The position numbers and the translations under genes are program-made. Positions 1 to 11,579 of a stretch of DNA of 64,000 bases are shown here, piece by piece. The notes beneath the pieces are model-generated. The model did no database searches and was not told the origin of the DNA. It was given only the letters and a program-made list of their open reading frames with translations. Numbering within the stretch: position 1 is the first letter of the stretch; each line of letters opens with the position of its first letter. The DNA is from Candidatus Photodesmus blepharonis (GTDB lineage: Bacteria > Pseudomonadota > Gammaproteobacteria > Enterobacterales > Vibrionaceae): positions 1 to 64,000 of the forward strand of contig NZ_JGVK01000006.1 of the NCBI RefSeq assembly GCF_000731795.2, read 5' to 3'.

Positions 1-68
1 TTTTTTTTATTTAATATTTATAGCTCCCTTCAACCAGATTGGACGCTTAGCATTTTTAGAGGTATGAA

Positions 69-542
69 ATGAAGAAAATTCCTATGACTTCGCGTGGCGC
101 TCGATTGCTTCGAGATGAGTTGCATCGACTACTTAAGCTTCGACCAAAAATTTCAGAAGCAATTGCTGAGGCTCGTGAGTTAGGTGATTTGAAAGAAAAC
201 GCCGAATACCATGCCGCACGTGAAGAACAAGGGATTTGTGAAGCACAAATACGCGACATCGAGTATAAACTTTCTGTAGCTCAAATAATAGATGTTAGCA
301 AAATGAAAAACACTGGAAAAGTTATTTTCGGAACTACTGTAACGCTTATTGATGTTAATACTGATGAAGAAAAAACTTACCAGATAGTAGGGGATGATGA
401 AGCAGATATCAAATCTGGCCGTATTTCTGTTAGCTCACCAATTGCACGTGGTTTAATAGGAAAAATGGAAGGTGGAGAAGTAGTGATCTCAACACCAGGC
501 GGAGATAAAGACTTTGAAATCAATAAAGTATCATATTCTTAA
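69..542 (+). CDS. greA: Transcription elongation factor GreA
   Basis: Binds the RNA polymerase secondary channel and stimulates cleavage of backtracked RNA. The 157 residues match the usual GreA length of about 158. The N-terminal coiled coil (about residues 1-75) carries the signature stretch [14 protein letters not shown], which includes the acidic tip residues. The C-terminal FKBP-like domain has GDDEAD and [10 protein letters not shown]. The ATG is preceded by AGAGG at 58-62. The gene is first on a long + strand run, and its promoter would lie at or beyond the window edge. In E. coli yhbY lies between greA and rlmE on the other strand; here that gap is only about 250 bp and has no such gene. 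Identification is by direct sequence recognition. Confidence 0.97.
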   Translation: MKKIPMTSRGARLLRDELHRLLKLRPKISEAIAEARELGDLKENAEYHAAREEQGICEAQIRDIEYKLSVAQIIDVSKMKNTGKVIFGTTVTLIDVNTDEEKTYQIVGDDEADIKSGRISVSSPIARGLIGKMEGGEVVISTPGGDKDFEINKVSYS

Positions 543-793
543 TAACTATATAACTATGTTGATAAAATCGTGAAACTAAGCAGTGTCTACCAAATATTAC
601 AATTTTTTCTGCTTTAAGTTCTATGTTCTGTTAGGTTTACCTTGATTTTGTAGCTGCAGGCTAAGATACTTGTTTTTAGTAATAACTCTTAGTGTGCTGT
701 TTTAAGTGTACTCAAGGAATTCGTTGCAAGTATTGCAACTCAATTTTTCCGTGCTTCCACTACTTGAAGAAAAGATTTTTTGTTAGAGTAAAA

Positions 794-1423
794 ATGAGCA
801 AGCCAAAATATTCGAGCAGTTCCAAGCGCTGGTTACGAGAACATTTCAACAATAGGTACGTAAAAGAAGCTAAAAGAAAAGGCTTTCGTTCGCGTGCTTT
901 ATTCAAAATTGAAGAGATTCAAAACAAGGATAAACTGCTAAAACCAGGAATGACAGTCGTCGATTTAGGCGCTGCCCCTGGAGGATGGTCACAGTATGCA
1001 GTCAATATCGTTGGAAAGAGGGGAAAAGTGATCGCTTGCGACATTCTACCAATGGATTTAATTCCTGGAGTTAGCATCTTGCAAGGTGACTTTCTTGATA
1101 AATCTGTAATTAGAACTTTGATTAATAAAGTTCAGCCTAATTTGGTTGATGTAATCATGTCTGATATGGCACCTAACATGACAGGAAACTCATCCATAGA
1201 TCAAGCGTGCACTATGCACTTAGTTGACCTAGCCTTGGATACATGTCGAAAAATTTTAATTCCTAACGGTAGTTTTATCGTTAAAGTCTTTCAAGGAAAG
1301 GACTTCGAACAATATCTTGAAGATGTTCGTGATACATTTAAAGTTGTTAAAATAAGAAAACCGAATTCCTCACAAGCTCGTTCCAGGGAAGTCTATATTG
1401 TAGCCTCTGGTTACAAAGGCTAG
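794..1423 (+). CDS. rlmE: 23S rRNA 2'-O-methyltransferase RlmE (FtsJ/RrmJ)
   Basis: Methylates U2552 of 23S rRNA using S-adenosylmethionine during large-subunit assembly. The open frame extends upstream to 692, but homology begins at the ATG at 794 ([13 protein letters not shown]), which has TAGAG at 784-788. This gives 209 residues, the same as E. coli. The SAM-binding motif [11 protein letters not shown] follows K38, the first residue of the K-D-K-E catalytic tetrad. SDMAPN supplies the aspartate, and VKVFQGKDF the second lysine. It precedes ftsH, the conserved rlmE-ftsH pair. I regard the 34-residue upstream extension as non-coding. Confidence 0.96.
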   Translation: MSKPKYSSSSKRWLREHFNNRYVKEAKRKGFRSRALFKIEEIQNKDKLLKPGMTVVDLGAAPGGWSQYAVNIVGKRGKVIACDILPMDLIPGVSILQGDFLDKSVIRTLINKVQPNLVDVIMSDMAPNMTGNSSIDQACTMHLVDLALDTCRKILIPNGSFIVKVFQGKDFEQYLEDVRDTFKVVKIRKPNSSQARSREVYIVASGYKG

Positions 1424-1518
1424 CTTTTAGCAGCAAAGAAGAGTTGTACTATGGCTACCGATTACAAACTGTAGTACCCTATCCTATAATTTAAATTAGT
1501 TATCGCGAGGCTGAAACC

Positions 1519-3417
1519 TTGAGTGATATGGTAAAAAATTTGATTCTGTGGCTGATTATTGCTGTGGTACTCATGTCAATTTTCCAAAGCTTTGGTCCTG
1601 GAGAAAACAGCAATAGAACTGTTGATTACACCGCATTTGTGCAAGAAGTTGGTCAAGGCCAAATACAGGAGGTGATATTTAAAGGTGAGGAAATAACCTT
1701 CATCCGCCGTGGTGGTGGTCCTAAAGCAGTAACCTATATGCCTATTTACGATCAAAAACTTCTTGATGACTTGATAAACCAAAACGTAAAAGTACAAGGT
1801 ACACCACCGGAAGAACAAAGTCTTCTAGGTACCATCTTTATCTCGTGGTTTCCAATGATTTTACTCATTGGCGTTTGGATTTTTTTTATGCGTCAAATGC
1901 AAGGTGGTGGTGGTAAAGGGGCCATGTCGTTTGGAAAAAGTAAAGCTCGTATGATAAGCGAAGAGCAAATTAAAACAGCTTTTTCTGATGTTGCTGGCTG
2001 TGATGAAGCAAAAGAAGATGTTAAAGAATTAGTAGATTATCTTCGAGATCCAAACCGATTTCAAAAACTTGGTGGTAAAATTCCTACAGGAATTCTGATG
2101 GTTGGTCCTCCAGGAACAGGAAAAACATTACTTGCAAAAGCTATTGCTGGTGAAGCAAAGGTACCGTTCTTTACTATCTCTGGTTCAGACTTCGTAGAAA
2201 TGTTTGTTGGTGTTGGTGCATCTCGTGTACGCGATATGTTTGAACAAGCAAAAAAATCAGCTCCTTGCATTATTTTTATCGATGAAATTGATGCGGTGGG
2301 TCGACAACGTGGAGCAGGTGTTGGCGGTGGACATGATGAACGTGAACAAACACTCAATCAAATGTTAGTTGAAATGGACGGTTTTGAGGGCAATGAAGGA
2401 ATCATCGTTATTGCAGCAACCAACCGTCCAGATGTGCTGGATCCAGCTCTGCTCCGTCCTGGTCGTTTTGACCGTCAAGTTGTGGTCGGTTTACCAGATA
2501 TACGTGGCCGTGAACAAATCCTTAAAGTCCACATGCGCAAAGTGCCTTTATCAGATAATGTTGAACCTTCCCTTATTGCACGAGGTACTCCCGGTTTCTC
2601 TGGCGCGGATCTTGCTAATCTGGTTAATGAAGCAGCTTTATTTGCAGCCCGAAGTAATAAACGCAATGTTTCAATGATTGAATTTGAACTAGCAAAAGAT
2701 AAAATTATGATGGGTGCCGAACGCCGTTCAATGGTCATGTCTGAAGAAACTAAGGAATCAACTGCTTATCATGAAGCAGGTCATGCAATCGTTGGACGAC
2801 TGGTACCTGAGCATGACCCTGTTTATAAAGTATCTATAATCCCTCGTGGTCAAGCTTTAGGCATAACTATGTACTTACCAGAACAGGATCGAGTGAGCAT
2901 GAATCGACAGCATCTTGAATCTATGATTTCTAGCCTTTATGGTGGCCGGCTAGCTGAAGAACTCATCTATGGTAAGGAGAAAGTCTCAACAGGTGCGTCA
3001 AATGATATAGAACGTGCTACAGACATTGCACGTAAAATGGTAACTCAATGGGGATTTTCTGAAAAACTTGGTCCATTATTATATGCAGAAGATGAAGGTG
3101 AAGTTTTTCTTGGACGAAGTGTAACCCAAACTAAACACATGTCTGATGACACAGCTAGACTTATTGATGATGAGGTTCGTAAAGTTATTGATCGTAATTA
3201 TGATCGTGCTAAGCGGATTCTTGAAAATAATATGGATATTATGCATGCGATGAAAGACGCTTTGATAAAATACGAAACTATCGATTCAGGACAGATCGAT
3301 GATCTTATGGAACGTAAAACAAAAATACGTGAACCTGCGAGCTATCAAAAAAATAAGAAAACTGAAAAACAAAAATTGACTTCTAATAAGTCAACAGATA
3401 AACAAAGTACTGAGTGA
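1519..3417 (+). CDS. ftsH: ATP-dependent zinc metalloprotease FtsH
   Basis: Inner-membrane AAA+ protease that degrades misassembled membrane proteins and regulators such as LpxC and sigma-32 in relatives. The 632 residues contain an N-terminal membrane segment ([12 protein letters not shown]), a second one before the [13 protein letters not shown] motif, Walker A GPPGTGKT, Walker B IIFIDEID, the SRH region, and the zinc motif HEAGH near residue 420. The start is TTG: Vibrio FtsH begins MSDMAKNL and this reads MSDMVKNL. AGG at 1508-1510 is well placed for the TTG and too far from the internal ATG at 1528. The C-terminal tail after about residue 600 is lysine-rich and low complexity. Its stop overlaps the possible folP GTG start. 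Confidence 0.97.
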   Translation: MSDMVKNLILWLIIAVVLMSIFQSFGPGENSNRTVDYTAFVQEVGQGQIQEVIFKGEEITFIRRGGGPKAVTYMPIYDQKLLDDLINQNVKVQGTPPEEQSLLGTIFISWFPMILLIGVWIFFMRQMQGGGGKGAMSFGKSKARMISEEQIKTAFSDVAGCDEAKEDVKELVDYLRDPNRFQKLGGKIPTGILMVGPPGTGKTLLAKAIAGEAKVPFFTISGSDFVEMFVGVGASRVRDMFEQAKKSAPCIIFIDEIDAVGRQRGAGVGGGHDEREQTLNQMLVEMDGFEGNEGIIVIAATNRPDVLDPALLRPGRFDRQVVVGLPDIRGREQILKVHMRKVPLSDNVEPSLIARGTPGFSGADLANLVNEAALFAARSNKRNVSMIEFELAKDKIMMGAERRSMVMSEETKESTAYHEAGHAIVGRLVPEHDPVYKVSIIPRGQALGITMYLPEQDRVSMNRQHLESMISSLYGGRLAEELIYGKEKVSTGASNDIERATDIARKMVTQWGFSEKLGPLLYAEDEGEVFLGRSVTQTKHMSDDTARLIDDEVRKVIDRNYDRAKRILENNMDIMHAMKDALIKYETIDSGQIDDLMERKTKIREPASYQKNKKTEKQKLTSNKSTDKQSTE

Positions 3418-4274
3418 ATTATTATTCGACTTCTATGATTATTTCAGCCAATAACAAACAACTCGATTTATCTAAACCTCATATTATGGGAATCCTAAAT
3501 GTCACTCCTGACTCATTCTATGATGGAGGTAAGTACACTTCTCTAAATAAAGCGCTTTATCAGACGGAAAAAATGATCTTTGCCGGAGCAAGCATTATCG
3601 ACATAGGTGGAGAGTCAACAAGACCCGGATCTTCTCAAATAAGTTTAGATGATGAACTCAAGCGTATATTACCTATTATAAAAATAATCCGGAGTAAATA
3701 TCACAATGTGTGGGTTTCAATTGATACCAATAAACCTGAAGTTATGAAACAAGCTCTTGAAGCAGGCGTTGACATCATCAATGATATTTGCGCTTTACAA
3801 GAGCCAGGAGCGCTAGAAATCGCAACAAAATTTCAAGTTCCAGTTTGCTTAATGCATACTCAAAAGCGGCCCTGTGCAGTACAAAACAACCCGCAATATC
3901 AAGATATAACTCAAGAAATTATGGATTTTTTTATAAAAAGAATCAGCGCTTGCGAGGCATTAGGAATAAAGAAAAAACGGCTAATACTTGATCCTGGTTT
4001 CGGCTTTGATAAAAACCTACAGCATAATTACCATTTACTCTCAAATTTAAAAGTTTTTCAGCAATTAGGTTTACCTATCTTAGTTGGAATGTCTCGTAAA
4101 TCTATGATATTTAAGCTCTTAAATAATAAAGCAAAAGATTGCATGTCTGCCAGCGTCGTATGTGCGGCGATTGCTATTTTAAACGGAGCAAAAATCATTC
4201 GCGTTCATGATGTTGAAGAAACACTGCAAGCGATAAAAATTATTGAAATAACTCAATCCAACTATCAGCTCTAG
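3414..4274 (+). CDS. folP: Dihydropteroate synthase FolP
   Basis: Condenses 6-hydroxymethyl-dihydropterin pyrophosphate with p-aminobenzoate in folate synthesis. Visible motifs are [11 protein letters not shown], the pterin-site loop [12 protein letters not shown], the DPGFGF strand and the GMSRKS loop. From the GTG at 3414 the protein is 286 residues, and this start overlaps the ftsH stop by 4 nt (GTGA), suggesting translational coupling. An in-frame ATG at 3435 gives 279 residues and aligns better with Vibrio FolP N-termini. Neither start has a strong ribosome binding site, so the start is uncertain while the product is not. The ftsH-folP-glmM order is conserved in gammaproteobacteria. Confidence 0.95.
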   Translation: MNYYSTSMIISANNKQLDLSKPHIMGILNVTPDSFYDGGKYTSLNKALYQTEKMIFAGASIIDIGGESTRPGSSQISLDDELKRILPIIKIIRSKYHNVWVSIDTNKPEVMKQALEAGVDIINDICALQEPGALEIATKFQVPVCLMHTQKRPCAVQNNPQYQDITQEIMDFFIKRISACEALGIKKKRLILDPGFGFDKNLQHNYHLLSNLKVFQQLGLPILVGMSRKSMIFKLLNNKAKDCMSASVVCAAIAILNGAKIIRVHDVEETLQAIKIIEITQSNYQL

Positions 4275-4296
4275 AATGTAATATTAAGGAAATATT

Positions 4297-5640
4297 ATGC
4301 CTGATGAAAAAAGATGTTACTTCGGTACTGATGGCGTTCGAGGAAAAGTAGGAGAGTACCCGATTACTCCTGACTTTGTTTTGAAATTAGGCTGGGCTGC
4401 AGGTCGTATATTAGCCAAACAAGGTACAAAAAAAGTTATTGTTGGCAAAGATACTCGTATTTCAGGTTATATGCTTGAGTCTGCGCTAGAAGCAGGACTT
4501 GCTGCCGCTGGCCTTAAAGCCATTTTAACCGGTCCTATTCCTACTCCAGCTGTTGCTTACCTAACTCAAACATTTCGTGCAGAAGCGGGGATCGTTATCT
4601 CTGCATCACATAACCCATACCAAGACAATGGTATCAAATTCTTCTCTTCTGCAGGAACAAAACTACCTGATAATATTGAATTAGCAATTGAAGCAGAGCT
4701 CGAGAAGAAAATAGAATGTGTACAATCACCTGATTTAGGCAAAGCTATACGTCTAAACGATGCTGCAGGTCGTTACATCGAATTTTGCAAAAGCACCTTT
4801 CCTAAAAAACTCAATTTAGCACGATTAAAAATCGTCATTGACTGCGCTAACGGTGCTACCTACCACATTGCACCCGATGTATTTTCTGAATTGGGTGCTG
4901 ATGTTATCGCAATAGGAATTAAACCTAATGGGATAAATATTAACTACAAAGTTGGAGCAACGGATATTCGAGCTTTACAAAAGCGAGTGATCAAAGAAAA
5001 AGCAGACTTAGGCTTAGCGTTTGATGGTGATGGTGATCGAATCATTATGGTAGATGAACTAGGTCAGAAAGTAAATGGAGATCAGATTGCCTATATTATT
5101 GCTCGTGACGCGTTATATCGCAACAAACTTAAAGGCGGCGTTGTAGGTACATTGATGACTAATCTTGGCATGGAAAACGGGCTTAAAAAGCTAGGTATTC
5201 CATTTATTCATACAGCTGTTGGTGATCGTTATGTAATGGCAAAATTATTGGAAAAAAACTGGCAAATCGGCGCTGAAAGCTCAGGGCATATCATCCTGCT
5301 TGACAAAGTAACAACAGGTGATGCAATCGTCGCTGCGCTTCGAGTGCTTGCAACAGTAATAAAAGGAGAGACTTCCTTAAATAAGCTCTCGCAAGGGATG
5401 ATATTATACCCACAAGCACTTGAAAACGTGAGTTTTAGCGGCAGCTCAAATCCGCTGAAAACAGAAGCAGTACAAACTTCAGTCGTTGAGGTCAAGGCTG
5501 CTTTAGGTAATAAAGGTCGAGTGTTGTTACGCAAATCAAGCACTGAACCTTTGTTACGTATAATGGTTGAAGGAGAAGATGCTCAATTGGTAAAAAGCTC
5601 AGCGATTAAAATCGCTGATGCAGTTCGTGAAAATTGTTAA
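4297..5640 (+). CDS. glmM: Phosphoglucosamine mutase GlmM
   Basis: Interconverts glucosamine-6-phosphate and glucosamine-1-phosphate, feeding UDP-GlcNAc for peptidoglycan and LPS. The 447 residues compare with 445 in E. coli. The phosphoserine loop ISASHNP places the catalytic serine at residue 104. The metal loop FDGDGDR and the C-terminal phosphate-binding loop [15 protein letters not shown] are present. The gene is 22 bp downstream of folP, in the usual folP-glmM order. All catalytic features appear intact. Confidence 0.97.
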   Translation: MPDEKRCYFGTDGVRGKVGEYPITPDFVLKLGWAAGRILAKQGTKKVIVGKDTRISGYMLESALEAGLAAAGLKAILTGPIPTPAVAYLTQTFRAEAGIVISASHNPYQDNGIKFFSSAGTKLPDNIELAIEAELEKKIECVQSPDLGKAIRLNDAAGRYIEFCKSTFPKKLNLARLKIVIDCANGATYHIAPDVFSELGADVIAIGIKPNGININYKVGATDIRALQKRVIKEKADLGLAFDGDGDRIIMVDELGQKVNGDQIAYIIARDALYRNKLKGGVVGTLMTNLGMENGLKKLGIPFIHTAVGDRYVMAKLLEKNWQIGAESSGHIILLDKVTTGDAIVAALRVLATVIKGETSLNKLSQGMILYPQALENVSFSGSSNPLKTEAVQTSVVEVKAALGNKGRVLLRKSSTEPLLRIMVEGEDAQLVKSSAIKIADAVRENC

Positions 5641-5809
5641 TTAAACGATGAAAAATTATAATCAACTGTGAAAGCGCTTTTCTAAAATTTCTTTTCTATT
5701 CTAACAACTTTTACTTGTCAGCATGGTCAGTTTTCGCTAAGATTTCCCGGATTTTTAGCTATGATGTATTCTCGGTGTTTGTATTAATAACTTGAAAATG
5801 GATGATGTT

Positions 5810-6139
5810 ATGTTTACAATCTTGCTTATAATTTACCTGTTGACAGCATTCACTCTTGTTAGTCTTGTGTTAATACAACAGGGAAAAGGTGTGGACATGG
5901 CTTCATTTGGCTCTACTCCTTCCAATACTATTTGGGGAACTAGTGGATCAGGAAGTTTTCTAACCCGAATGACTGCAGTTTTTGCAATTGTATTTTTTTC
6001 ACTCAGTTTAGTACTAGGCAATATGTCTACTAGCAAAATTGAATCAACATGGGTAGATCACCAGAATGAACTTATAGCGTCATCTGAGTATTTGAAAAGT
6101 AAACTTTCAGATACGAACAATGACGAAATTCCTAAATAA
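5810..6139 (+). CDS. secG: SecYEG translocon subunit SecG
   Basis: Small inner-membrane subunit of the Sec translocon. The protein has two hydrophobic segments (about residues 2-21 and 50-68 from the chosen start) separated by the conserved QQGKG loop and the glycine/serine-rich SGSGSFLTRMTA stretch, followed by a polar tail. The frame is open from a TTG at 5792. The ATG at 5810 (MFTILLIIYLL) matches the family N-terminus, giving 109 residues. The loop reads GVDMASFG where relatives have GADMGASFG, so one glycine is missing. It lies between glmM and tRNA-Leu, as in E. coli. Confidence 0.93.
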   Translation: MFTILLIIYLLTAFTLVSLVLIQQGKGVDMASFGSTPSNTIWGTSGSGSFLTRMTAVFAIVFFSLSLVLGNMSTSKIESTWVDHQNELIASSEYLKSKLSDTNNDEIPK

Positions 6140-6151
6140 TCCAATCAATGT

Positions 6152-6235
6152 GCCGAGATGGTGAAATTGGTAGACACGCTAGCATGAGGTGCTAGTGCCT
6201 TGTGCTTGAGGGTTCAAGTCCCTCTCTCGGCACCA
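6152..6235 (+). tRNA. leuU: tRNA-Leu (anticodon GAG)
   Basis: A complete cloverleaf of 84 nt. The acceptor stem GCCGAGA (6152-6158) pairs with TCTCGGC (6225-6231), with an encoded CCA at 6233-6235. The anticodon stem CTAGC/GCTAG encloses a loop with GAG at 6186-6188. The T arm is GAGGG-TTCAAGT-CCCTC (6208-6224), and the variable arm is short. Its position between secG and rimP is the E. coli leuU position. The neighbouring metY initiator tRNA of E. coli is not present before rimP. Confidence 0.97.
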
Positions 6236-6469
6236 TCTTTAGTAAGCTGTTTCGCAAGTGCGTTATCTTACAGAGTGTTTGCAACAAATTTGTGGATTTA
6301 CTAATTGTTTTGTTTTCAAACTCATGCACAGATTATTTTGATAATGCATGCTCTTCGTTGTAAATTGAATATTTAGACTTATAATTAGTTTTAAAAAGCA
6401 GGGTTTGCTCTTTTGTTACCTTCAATTTTACAAACCAAGAAATTTAGGTGGTTACTTGGAATTTAAATT

Positions 6470-6491
6470 GGGCTCTAGTGCCCTTTTTTTT
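6470..6491 (+). terminator. rimP leader hairpin with T8 tract (possible attenuator)
   Basis: GGGC (6470-6473) pairs with GCCC (6480-6483) around a six-base loop and is followed directly by eight T residues. This is an intrinsic-terminator shape, but it lies only 12 nt upstream of the rimP start and immediately before its GGAG. A terminator-like rimP leader motif has been described in gammaproteobacteria (from memory, a Rfam rimP family). It may separate the secG-tRNA transcript from the nusA operon or act as an attenuator. Confidence 0.75.
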
Positions 6492-6503
6492 CTGGAGTGT
6501 ATA

Positions 6504-6962
6504 ATGACTAGTCTAGAACAGAAAATTACTGGGATACTGAACATACCCATATTAGGATTAGGCTACGAATTGATCGGAGTAGAATTTCTTAACAAAATTG
6601 AACGTCCAATACTACGCATTTACATTGATAAAAAAAATGGTATCAACTTAGATGACTGCGCAAAAGTTAGTCACCATGTCACTGCTATACTCGATGTTGA
6701 AGAACCGATCTCTGTTTCTTATAACTTAGAAGTATCTTCTCCAGGTTTAGCAAGGCCACTTTTCAAAGCAGAAGATTATGAGAAGTTTCGTGGACGCGGA
6801 GTAAACATTATTCTGAACGTAACAACAAACTGTCGTAAACTCAATGGAATTATTCACTCTGTTAATCAGAAAGCGAAAACTATCACAATAATTATTGAAG
6901 GCAAAAAAAAAGAATTCGTTTTAGGTAATATCTTAAAAGCTAACTTGATCCCTAACTTTTAA
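6504..6962 (+). CDS. rimP: Ribosome maturation factor RimP
   Basis: Needed for maturation of the 30S subunit. The frame is open from 6405, but the ATG at 6504 follows GGAG (6494-6497) and gives 152 residues, compared with 150 in E. coli. The N-terminal alpha/beta domain contains LRIYIDKKNGINLDDC and VSSPGLARPL, which are family signatures. The C-terminal SH3-like domain runs from about residue 90. It is the first gene of the rimP-nusA-infB-rbfA-truB operon and begins just after the leader hairpin. Confidence 0.95.
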   Translation: MTSLEQKITGILNIPILGLGYELIGVEFLNKIERPILRIYIDKKNGINLDDCAKVSHHVTAILDVEEPISVSYNLEVSSPGLARPLFKAEDYEKFRGRGVNIILNVTTNCRKLNGIIHSVNQKAKTITIIIEGKKKEFVLGNILKANLIPNF

Positions 6963-6999
6963 TCCTCATGAAAAATGAATGTAAGAGGCTAAATTTAAA

Positions 7000-8484
7000 A
7001 TGAGTAAAGAAATTTTAGCGGTAGTAGAAGCAGTATCGAATGAAAAGGCTATACCCCGTGAACGTATCTTTGAAGCACTTGAAACTGCATTAGCTACATC
7101 AACTAAAAAAAAACATGGAATCGAAATTGATGTTCGCGTTATCATAGACCGTAAAACGGGTAAATTTGAAACTTTTCGACGTTGGAAAGTAGTGAAAGAA
7201 GTTGAAAATCCAACGAAAGAGATTTCTCTCGAAGCAGCTCAATATGAAGATAGCACAATAAATATTGGCGATTCCATTGAAGACGAAATTAACTCAGTAG
7301 CTTTTGATCGTATTACTACCCAAACAGCAAAGCAAGTTATTGTCCAGAAAGTGCGTGAAGCTGAACGAGCACAAATTGTTGATCAATTCATTGATAATAA
7401 GGGGAATCTGGTAACGGGTGTTGTAAAAAAAGTGAACCGTGATACAGTTATTTTAGATCTCGGTAATAACGCTGAAGCGGTTATTTTACGTGATGATCAA
7501 CTACCTCGAGAAAATTTTCGTCCAGGTGATCGTGTGCGTGGCCTTCTTTACAAGGTAATTCCTGAAGCTCGTGGTTTTCAGCTCTTTATCACCCGCTCTA
7601 AGCCTGAAATGTTAGCTGAACTGTTTCGTATTGAGGTACCGGAAATTGGTGAGGACCTCATCGAACTAAAAGGAGCTGCTCGTGATCCAGGTTCTCGTGC
7701 AAAAATAGCAGTAAAAACTAACGATCGTCGTATCGATCCTATCGGCGCATGTGTCGGTATGCGTGGAGCCCGGGTTCAAGCAGTATCCAGTGAACTAGGT
7801 GGTGAACGCATCGATATTGTGCTTTGGGACGACAATCCAGCTCAGTTTGTTATCAACACAATGGCTCCAGCAGATGTAGTTTCCATTATTGTAGATGAAG
7901 ATGAGCATTCTATGGATATCGCAGTTGAAGAATCTAATTTAGCACAAGCTATTGGTCGTAGTGGTCAAAATGTGCGTTTAGCATCTCAACTAACTGGTTG
8001 GGAACTTAGTGTAATGACAGTTACAGATCTACAAAGAAAACACCAAGAAGAATCACAAGTATCTATCGAAAATTTTATGAAATATTTGAATATTGAAGAA
8101 AATATCGCAAAAAAATTAGCCGAAGAAGGTTTTTCTTCATTGGAAGAAATAGCCTATATACCAATTAATGAGCTATTGAAAATAGAGGGTTTAAATGAAG
8201 TGTTGGTTCAAAAGCTTCGTGATCGTGCAAAAGATGCATTGACAACTTTAGCTTTAGTACAAGAAGAAGCATTTGAAGGTATAGAACTTGCCGAAAATTT
8301 GCTCAATCTCGAGGGCTTAGAACGTGAAATGGCATTTAAGCTTGCAGAAAAAGGCGTAACCACAATGGAAAGTCTAGCAGAAAAAAGCATCGATGAACTA
8401 GAAGATATCGATGAATTAACAAAAGAACGCGCTGCTGAACTGATCATGGCAGCCCGCAATGTTTGTTGGTTTAACAATGAATAA
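7000..8484 (+). CDS. nusA: Transcription termination/antitermination protein NusA
   Basis: RNA polymerase-associated factor that promotes pausing, termination and antitermination. The 494 residues are nearly identical in length to E. coli NusA (495). Domains in order are the N-terminal polymerase-binding domain (1-125), the S1 domain with GVVKKVNRD (about 135-200), two KH domains including [10 protein letters not shown] and [13 protein letters not shown] (about 205-345), and two acidic repeats ending in the family tail ARNVCWF. It is 37 bp downstream of rimP and 24 bp upstream of infB. Confidence 0.98.
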   Translation: MSKEILAVVEAVSNEKAIPRERIFEALETALATSTKKKHGIEIDVRVIIDRKTGKFETFRRWKVVKEVENPTKEISLEAAQYEDSTINIGDSIEDEINSVAFDRITTQTAKQVIVQKVREAERAQIVDQFIDNKGNLVTGVVKKVNRDTVILDLGNNAEAVILRDDQLPRENFRPGDRVRGLLYKVIPEARGFQLFITRSKPEMLAELFRIEVPEIGEDLIELKGAARDPGSRAKIAVKTNDRRIDPIGACVGMRGARVQAVSSELGGERIDIVLWDDNPAQFVINTMAPADVVSIIVDEDEHSMDIAVEESNLAQAIGRSGQNVRLASQLTGWELSVMTVTDLQRKHQEESQVSIENFMKYLNIEENIAKKLAEEGFSSLEEIAYIPINELLKIEGLNEVLVQKLRDRAKDALTTLALVQEEAFEGIELAENLLNLEGLEREMAFKLAEKGVTTMESLAEKSIDELEDIDELTKERAAELIMAARNVCWFNNE

Positions 8485-8508
8485 TAATTTCAGCAAGGAG
8501 AAAGCTGC

Positions 8509-11064
8509 ATGATAGAATTAACGGTTAAAGCTCTGAGTGAAGAGATTGGTATACCGGTTGATCGTTTGATTGAGCAACTTGCTGATGCAGGAATGAAAAA
8601 AACAAGCAATGATCAAGTTTCAGATATCGAAAAACAAAAGTTACTTACACACCTGAAAAAAGAACATGGGTACACATCAAGTGAATCTGAGCCAACGCGT
8701 TTAACACTCCAACGCAAAACACGCAGTACCCTAAGCATTGCAGCTGTCGGGGGAAAGAGTAAAGATATTCAAATTGAAATACGTAGAAAACGTACGTATG
8801 TGAAACGTAATTTGATAGAAAATAATAAAGTGGAACAAGAATGCGAAATAAAACAAAAAAATGGAGATAAAGCTAAACGCATGAGAGCTGAGAAGCCCCA
8901 AAAAAACATGAATGCAAAAAATCTGGATATTCATTCTAAAACCAAGCAAAAATCTAATGAATTAAAGCGCCGTCAAGAAGAAGAAGCTCAACGCAAAGCA
9001 GAACGAGAAGCAACGAAACTTCTAGAAGAGGCTCGTAAGTTTGCTGAAGAGAATCAGACGCGTTGGACTGAAGAAGAGAAAAAGAAAGAGCTAGAAAATT
9101 CAGATTATCATATAACCACTTCTAGTTACGCTCGTGAAGCCGAAGACGATGCAGATCGTAAAGAAGAAGGTGGACCTCGTAAAAAAAGAAAGGTTTCTAG
9201 TAATGATCAAAATCGCGATAATCATCGTGCTAAAGTTCGCAATAAAAATAAATGCAACAAATTAGCTCTTGTTTCTCAGCATATTTTTAACAAGGCAGCA
9301 ACAGTAACTAAGCAGGATATTGTAATCGGTGAAACAGTTATTGTATCCGAGCTAGCAAATAAAATGTCGGTGAAGTGTGCTGAAGTTATTAAGACTATGA
9401 TGAAAATGGGTGTTATAGCAACCATCAACCAAGTAATTGATCAAGAAACCGCTTCTCTTGTTGCTGAAGAAATGGGATATAAAGTCATTTTGCGCAGAGA
9501 AAACGAACTTGAAGAAGCAGTATTAGCTGATCGTGATAGAGATACTGTCGCAGAAAATCGTGCTCCAGTCGTGACAATTATGGGTCACGTTGACCACGGT
9601 AAAACCTCTACGCTTGATTATATTCGTAAAACACACGTTGTTTCTAAAGAAGCAGGAGGCATTACTCAACATATTGGTGCATACCATGTAAAAGTAGGAG
9701 ATAACATAATTACCTTTTTGGATACGCCCGGACATTCAGCATTCACTGCTATGCGTGCTAGAGGTGTGCAAGTAACTGATATTATTGTACTTGTTGTCGC
9801 AGCCGACGATGGTGTTATGCCGCAAACAATCGAAGCAATTCAACATGCCAAAGCAGCTAAAGTACCTCTAATTGTTGCAGTTAATAAAATCGACAAAGAA
9901 GATGCAAAACCAGACAATGTCAAAAATGAGCTATCCCAGCACGGCATTATCCCTGAAGAATGGGGAGGAGAGAATATGTTTGTTCACATTTCTGCAAAAC
10001 AAGGAACTAATATTAGTGCTCTTCTGGAAACAATTCTTCTCCAATCTGAGATCCTTGAACTGAAAGCTGTCAAAGAAGGCATGGCTTCTGGCGTTGTAAT
10101 TGAATCCCGTTTAGACAAAGGTCGAGGTCCAGTTGCAACAATTTTGGTTCAATCTGGTACTCTAAATAAAGGCGATGTTGTTCTTTGTGGTCAGGCATAT
10201 GGTCGTGTTCGCGCTATGTATGATGAAAACGGTCATGAAATTACAACTGCAGGTCCATCTATACCTGTAGAAATTCTTGGGCTTTCTGCTCTGCCAACAT
10301 CAGGCGATGAAGCAACAGTGGTTCGTGATGAGCGAAAAGCTCGTGAAGTAGCAAATTATCGTCAAGGTAAGTTTCGTGATGTAAAACTTGCACGTCAACA
10401 TAAAACGAAACTTGAAAGTATGTTTTCAAACATAACCGTAGGCGACACCGCAGAACTTAATATTGTGCTTAAAGCTGATGTTCAAGGTTCTGTTGAAGCT
10501 ATCTCAGATTCTTTAATAAAGTTATCTAGCAATGAAGTTAAAATCAACATTGTTGGTTCTGGTGTTGGTGGTATTACTGAAACTGATGCAGTGCTTGCAA
10601 CAGCTTCTAATGCTATCATAATTGGTTTCAACGTCCGTGCTGACACTTCAGCACGTCGTATTGTTGAGGTAGAAAATCTCGATCTACGTTACTATTCAAT
10701 TATTTACCAGTTAATTGATGAAATTAAACAAGCAATGTGTGGGATGCTCACTCCAGAATTTAAGCAAGAAATTATTGGTCTTGCTGTAGTTCGTAATGTA
10801 TTTAAATCACCCAAATTAGGTGCAATTGCGGGTTGCATGGTAACTGATGGAATTATTAAACGGAACAATCCAATCCGTGTTTTACGTAATAATGTAGTTA
10901 TTTACGAAGGTGAACTCGAGTCATTACGCCGCTTCAAAGATGATACTCAAGAAGTCAAAAATGGATACGAGTGTGGAATTGGCGTTAAAAATTATAACGA
11001 TGTTCGAGTCGGTGATCAAATTGAGGTATGCGAAATTCTTGAAATTAAACGTACTTTAAATTAG
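8509..11064 (+). CDS. infB: Translation initiation factor IF-2
   Basis: GTPase that places initiator tRNA in the ribosomal P site. The 851 residues are shorter than E. coli (890), mainly in the charged linker. An N-terminal IF2-N subdomain (1-55) is followed by a lysine/glutamate-rich region (about 85-245), a second IF2-N module and the G domain: G1 GHVDHGKT near residue 358, GGITQH, DTPGH, NKID and SAK. Domains II, III and C2 follow. The ATG has AAGGAG 9 nt upstream. Internal starts for shorter isoforms, as in E. coli, are possible but were not resolved. Confidence 0.98.
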   Translation: MIELTVKALSEEIGIPVDRLIEQLADAGMKKTSNDQVSDIEKQKLLTHLKKEHGYTSSESEPTRLTLQRKTRSTLSIAAVGGKSKDIQIEIRRKRTYVKRNLIENNKVEQECEIKQKNGDKAKRMRAEKPQKNMNAKNLDIHSKTKQKSNELKRRQEEEAQRKAEREATKLLEEARKFAEENQTRWTEEEKKKELENSDYHITTSSYAREAEDDADRKEEGGPRKKRKVSSNDQNRDNHRAKVRNKNKCNKLALVSQHIFNKAATVTKQDIVIGETVIVSELANKMSVKCAEVIKTMMKMGVIATINQVIDQETASLVAEEMGYKVILRRENELEEAVLADRDRDTVAENRAPVVTIMGHVDHGKTSTLDYIRKTHVVSKEAGGITQHIGAYHVKVGDNIITFLDTPGHSAFTAMRARGVQVTDIIVLVVAADDGVMPQTIEAIQHAKAAKVPLIVAVNKIDKEDAKPDNVKNELSQHGIIPEEWGGENMFVHISAKQGTNISALLETILLQSEILELKAVKEGMASGVVIESRLDKGRGPVATILVQSGTLNKGDVVLCGQAYGRVRAMYDENGHEITTAGPSIPVEILGLSALPTSGDEATVVRDERKAREVANYRQGKFRDVKLARQHKTKLESMFSNITVGDTAELNIVLKADVQGSVEAISDSLIKLSSNEVKINIVGSGVGGITETDAVLATASNAIIIGFNVRADTSARRIVEVENLDLRYYSIIYQLIDEIKQAMCGMLTPEFKQEIIGLAVVRNVFKSPKLGAIAGCMVTDGIIKRNNPIRVLRNNVVIYEGELESLRRFKDDTQEVKNGYECGIGVKNYNDVRVGDQIEVCEILEIKRTLN

Positions 11065-11172
11065 CTAAAGGCAGTTGCTTTTAAAAATTATTTCAAAGAG
11101 TACTAACTTAGCAAATCAAACTTTCCCAGGAGCATATGGCAACTCTCTTTCTGATTTCGAGTGAATTTTTTT

Positions 11173-11562
11173 ATGTTAAAAGAATATAACCGCATACAAC
11201 GTATCTCACAACAGCTAAAAAAAGAGTTAGCGATAATTTTACAACGTGAAATATCCGATTCATATTTAGGTATAATGACCATATCGAAGGTTGAAGTATC
11301 ACGAAACCTTGCTCATGCAAAAGTTTTTGTAACATTCTTAGATATCAATAATGAACAAAGACCAGAAAACTTTTTATCTACCCTGGAATCACATAAAGTA
11401 CATATTAGGATGATGTTAGCTAAACGCATTCGTTTACGTCTAATACCTGAAATTCGTTTCATCTACGATGATACGTTGCTTAAAAGTACGCGTACCTCTA
11501 ACATGATCGATAAAGCTGTAAACGAAGATAAACGTAAACAACATAAAATAAAAAATATGTAA
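11173..11562 (+). CDS. rbfA: 30S ribosome-binding factor RbfA
   Basis: KH-type RNA-binding protein for 30S maturation and cold adaptation. The start at the ATG at 11173 ([14 protein letters not shown]) matches the family beginning M-x-KEF-x-R-x-QRVAQ and gives 129 residues. The GTG at 11161 would add four residues. Signatures include [16 protein letters not shown] and a [17 protein letters not shown] stretch close to Vibrio RbfA. The C-terminal tail is lysine-rich. It lies in operon between infB and truB. Confidence 0.95.
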   Translation: MLKEYNRIQRISQQLKKELAIILQREISDSYLGIMTISKVEVSRNLAHAKVFVTFLDINNEQRPENFLSTLESHKVHIRMMLAKRIRLRLIPEIRFIYDDTLLKSTRTSNMIDKAVNEDKRKQHKIKNM

Positions 11563-11579
11563 AAATTGCTGAAAAAAAG

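Noticed and set aside
692-793. 34-residue N-terminal extension of RlmE
   Set aside because: Homology and ribosome binding site support the ATG at 794; the extension has no family match.
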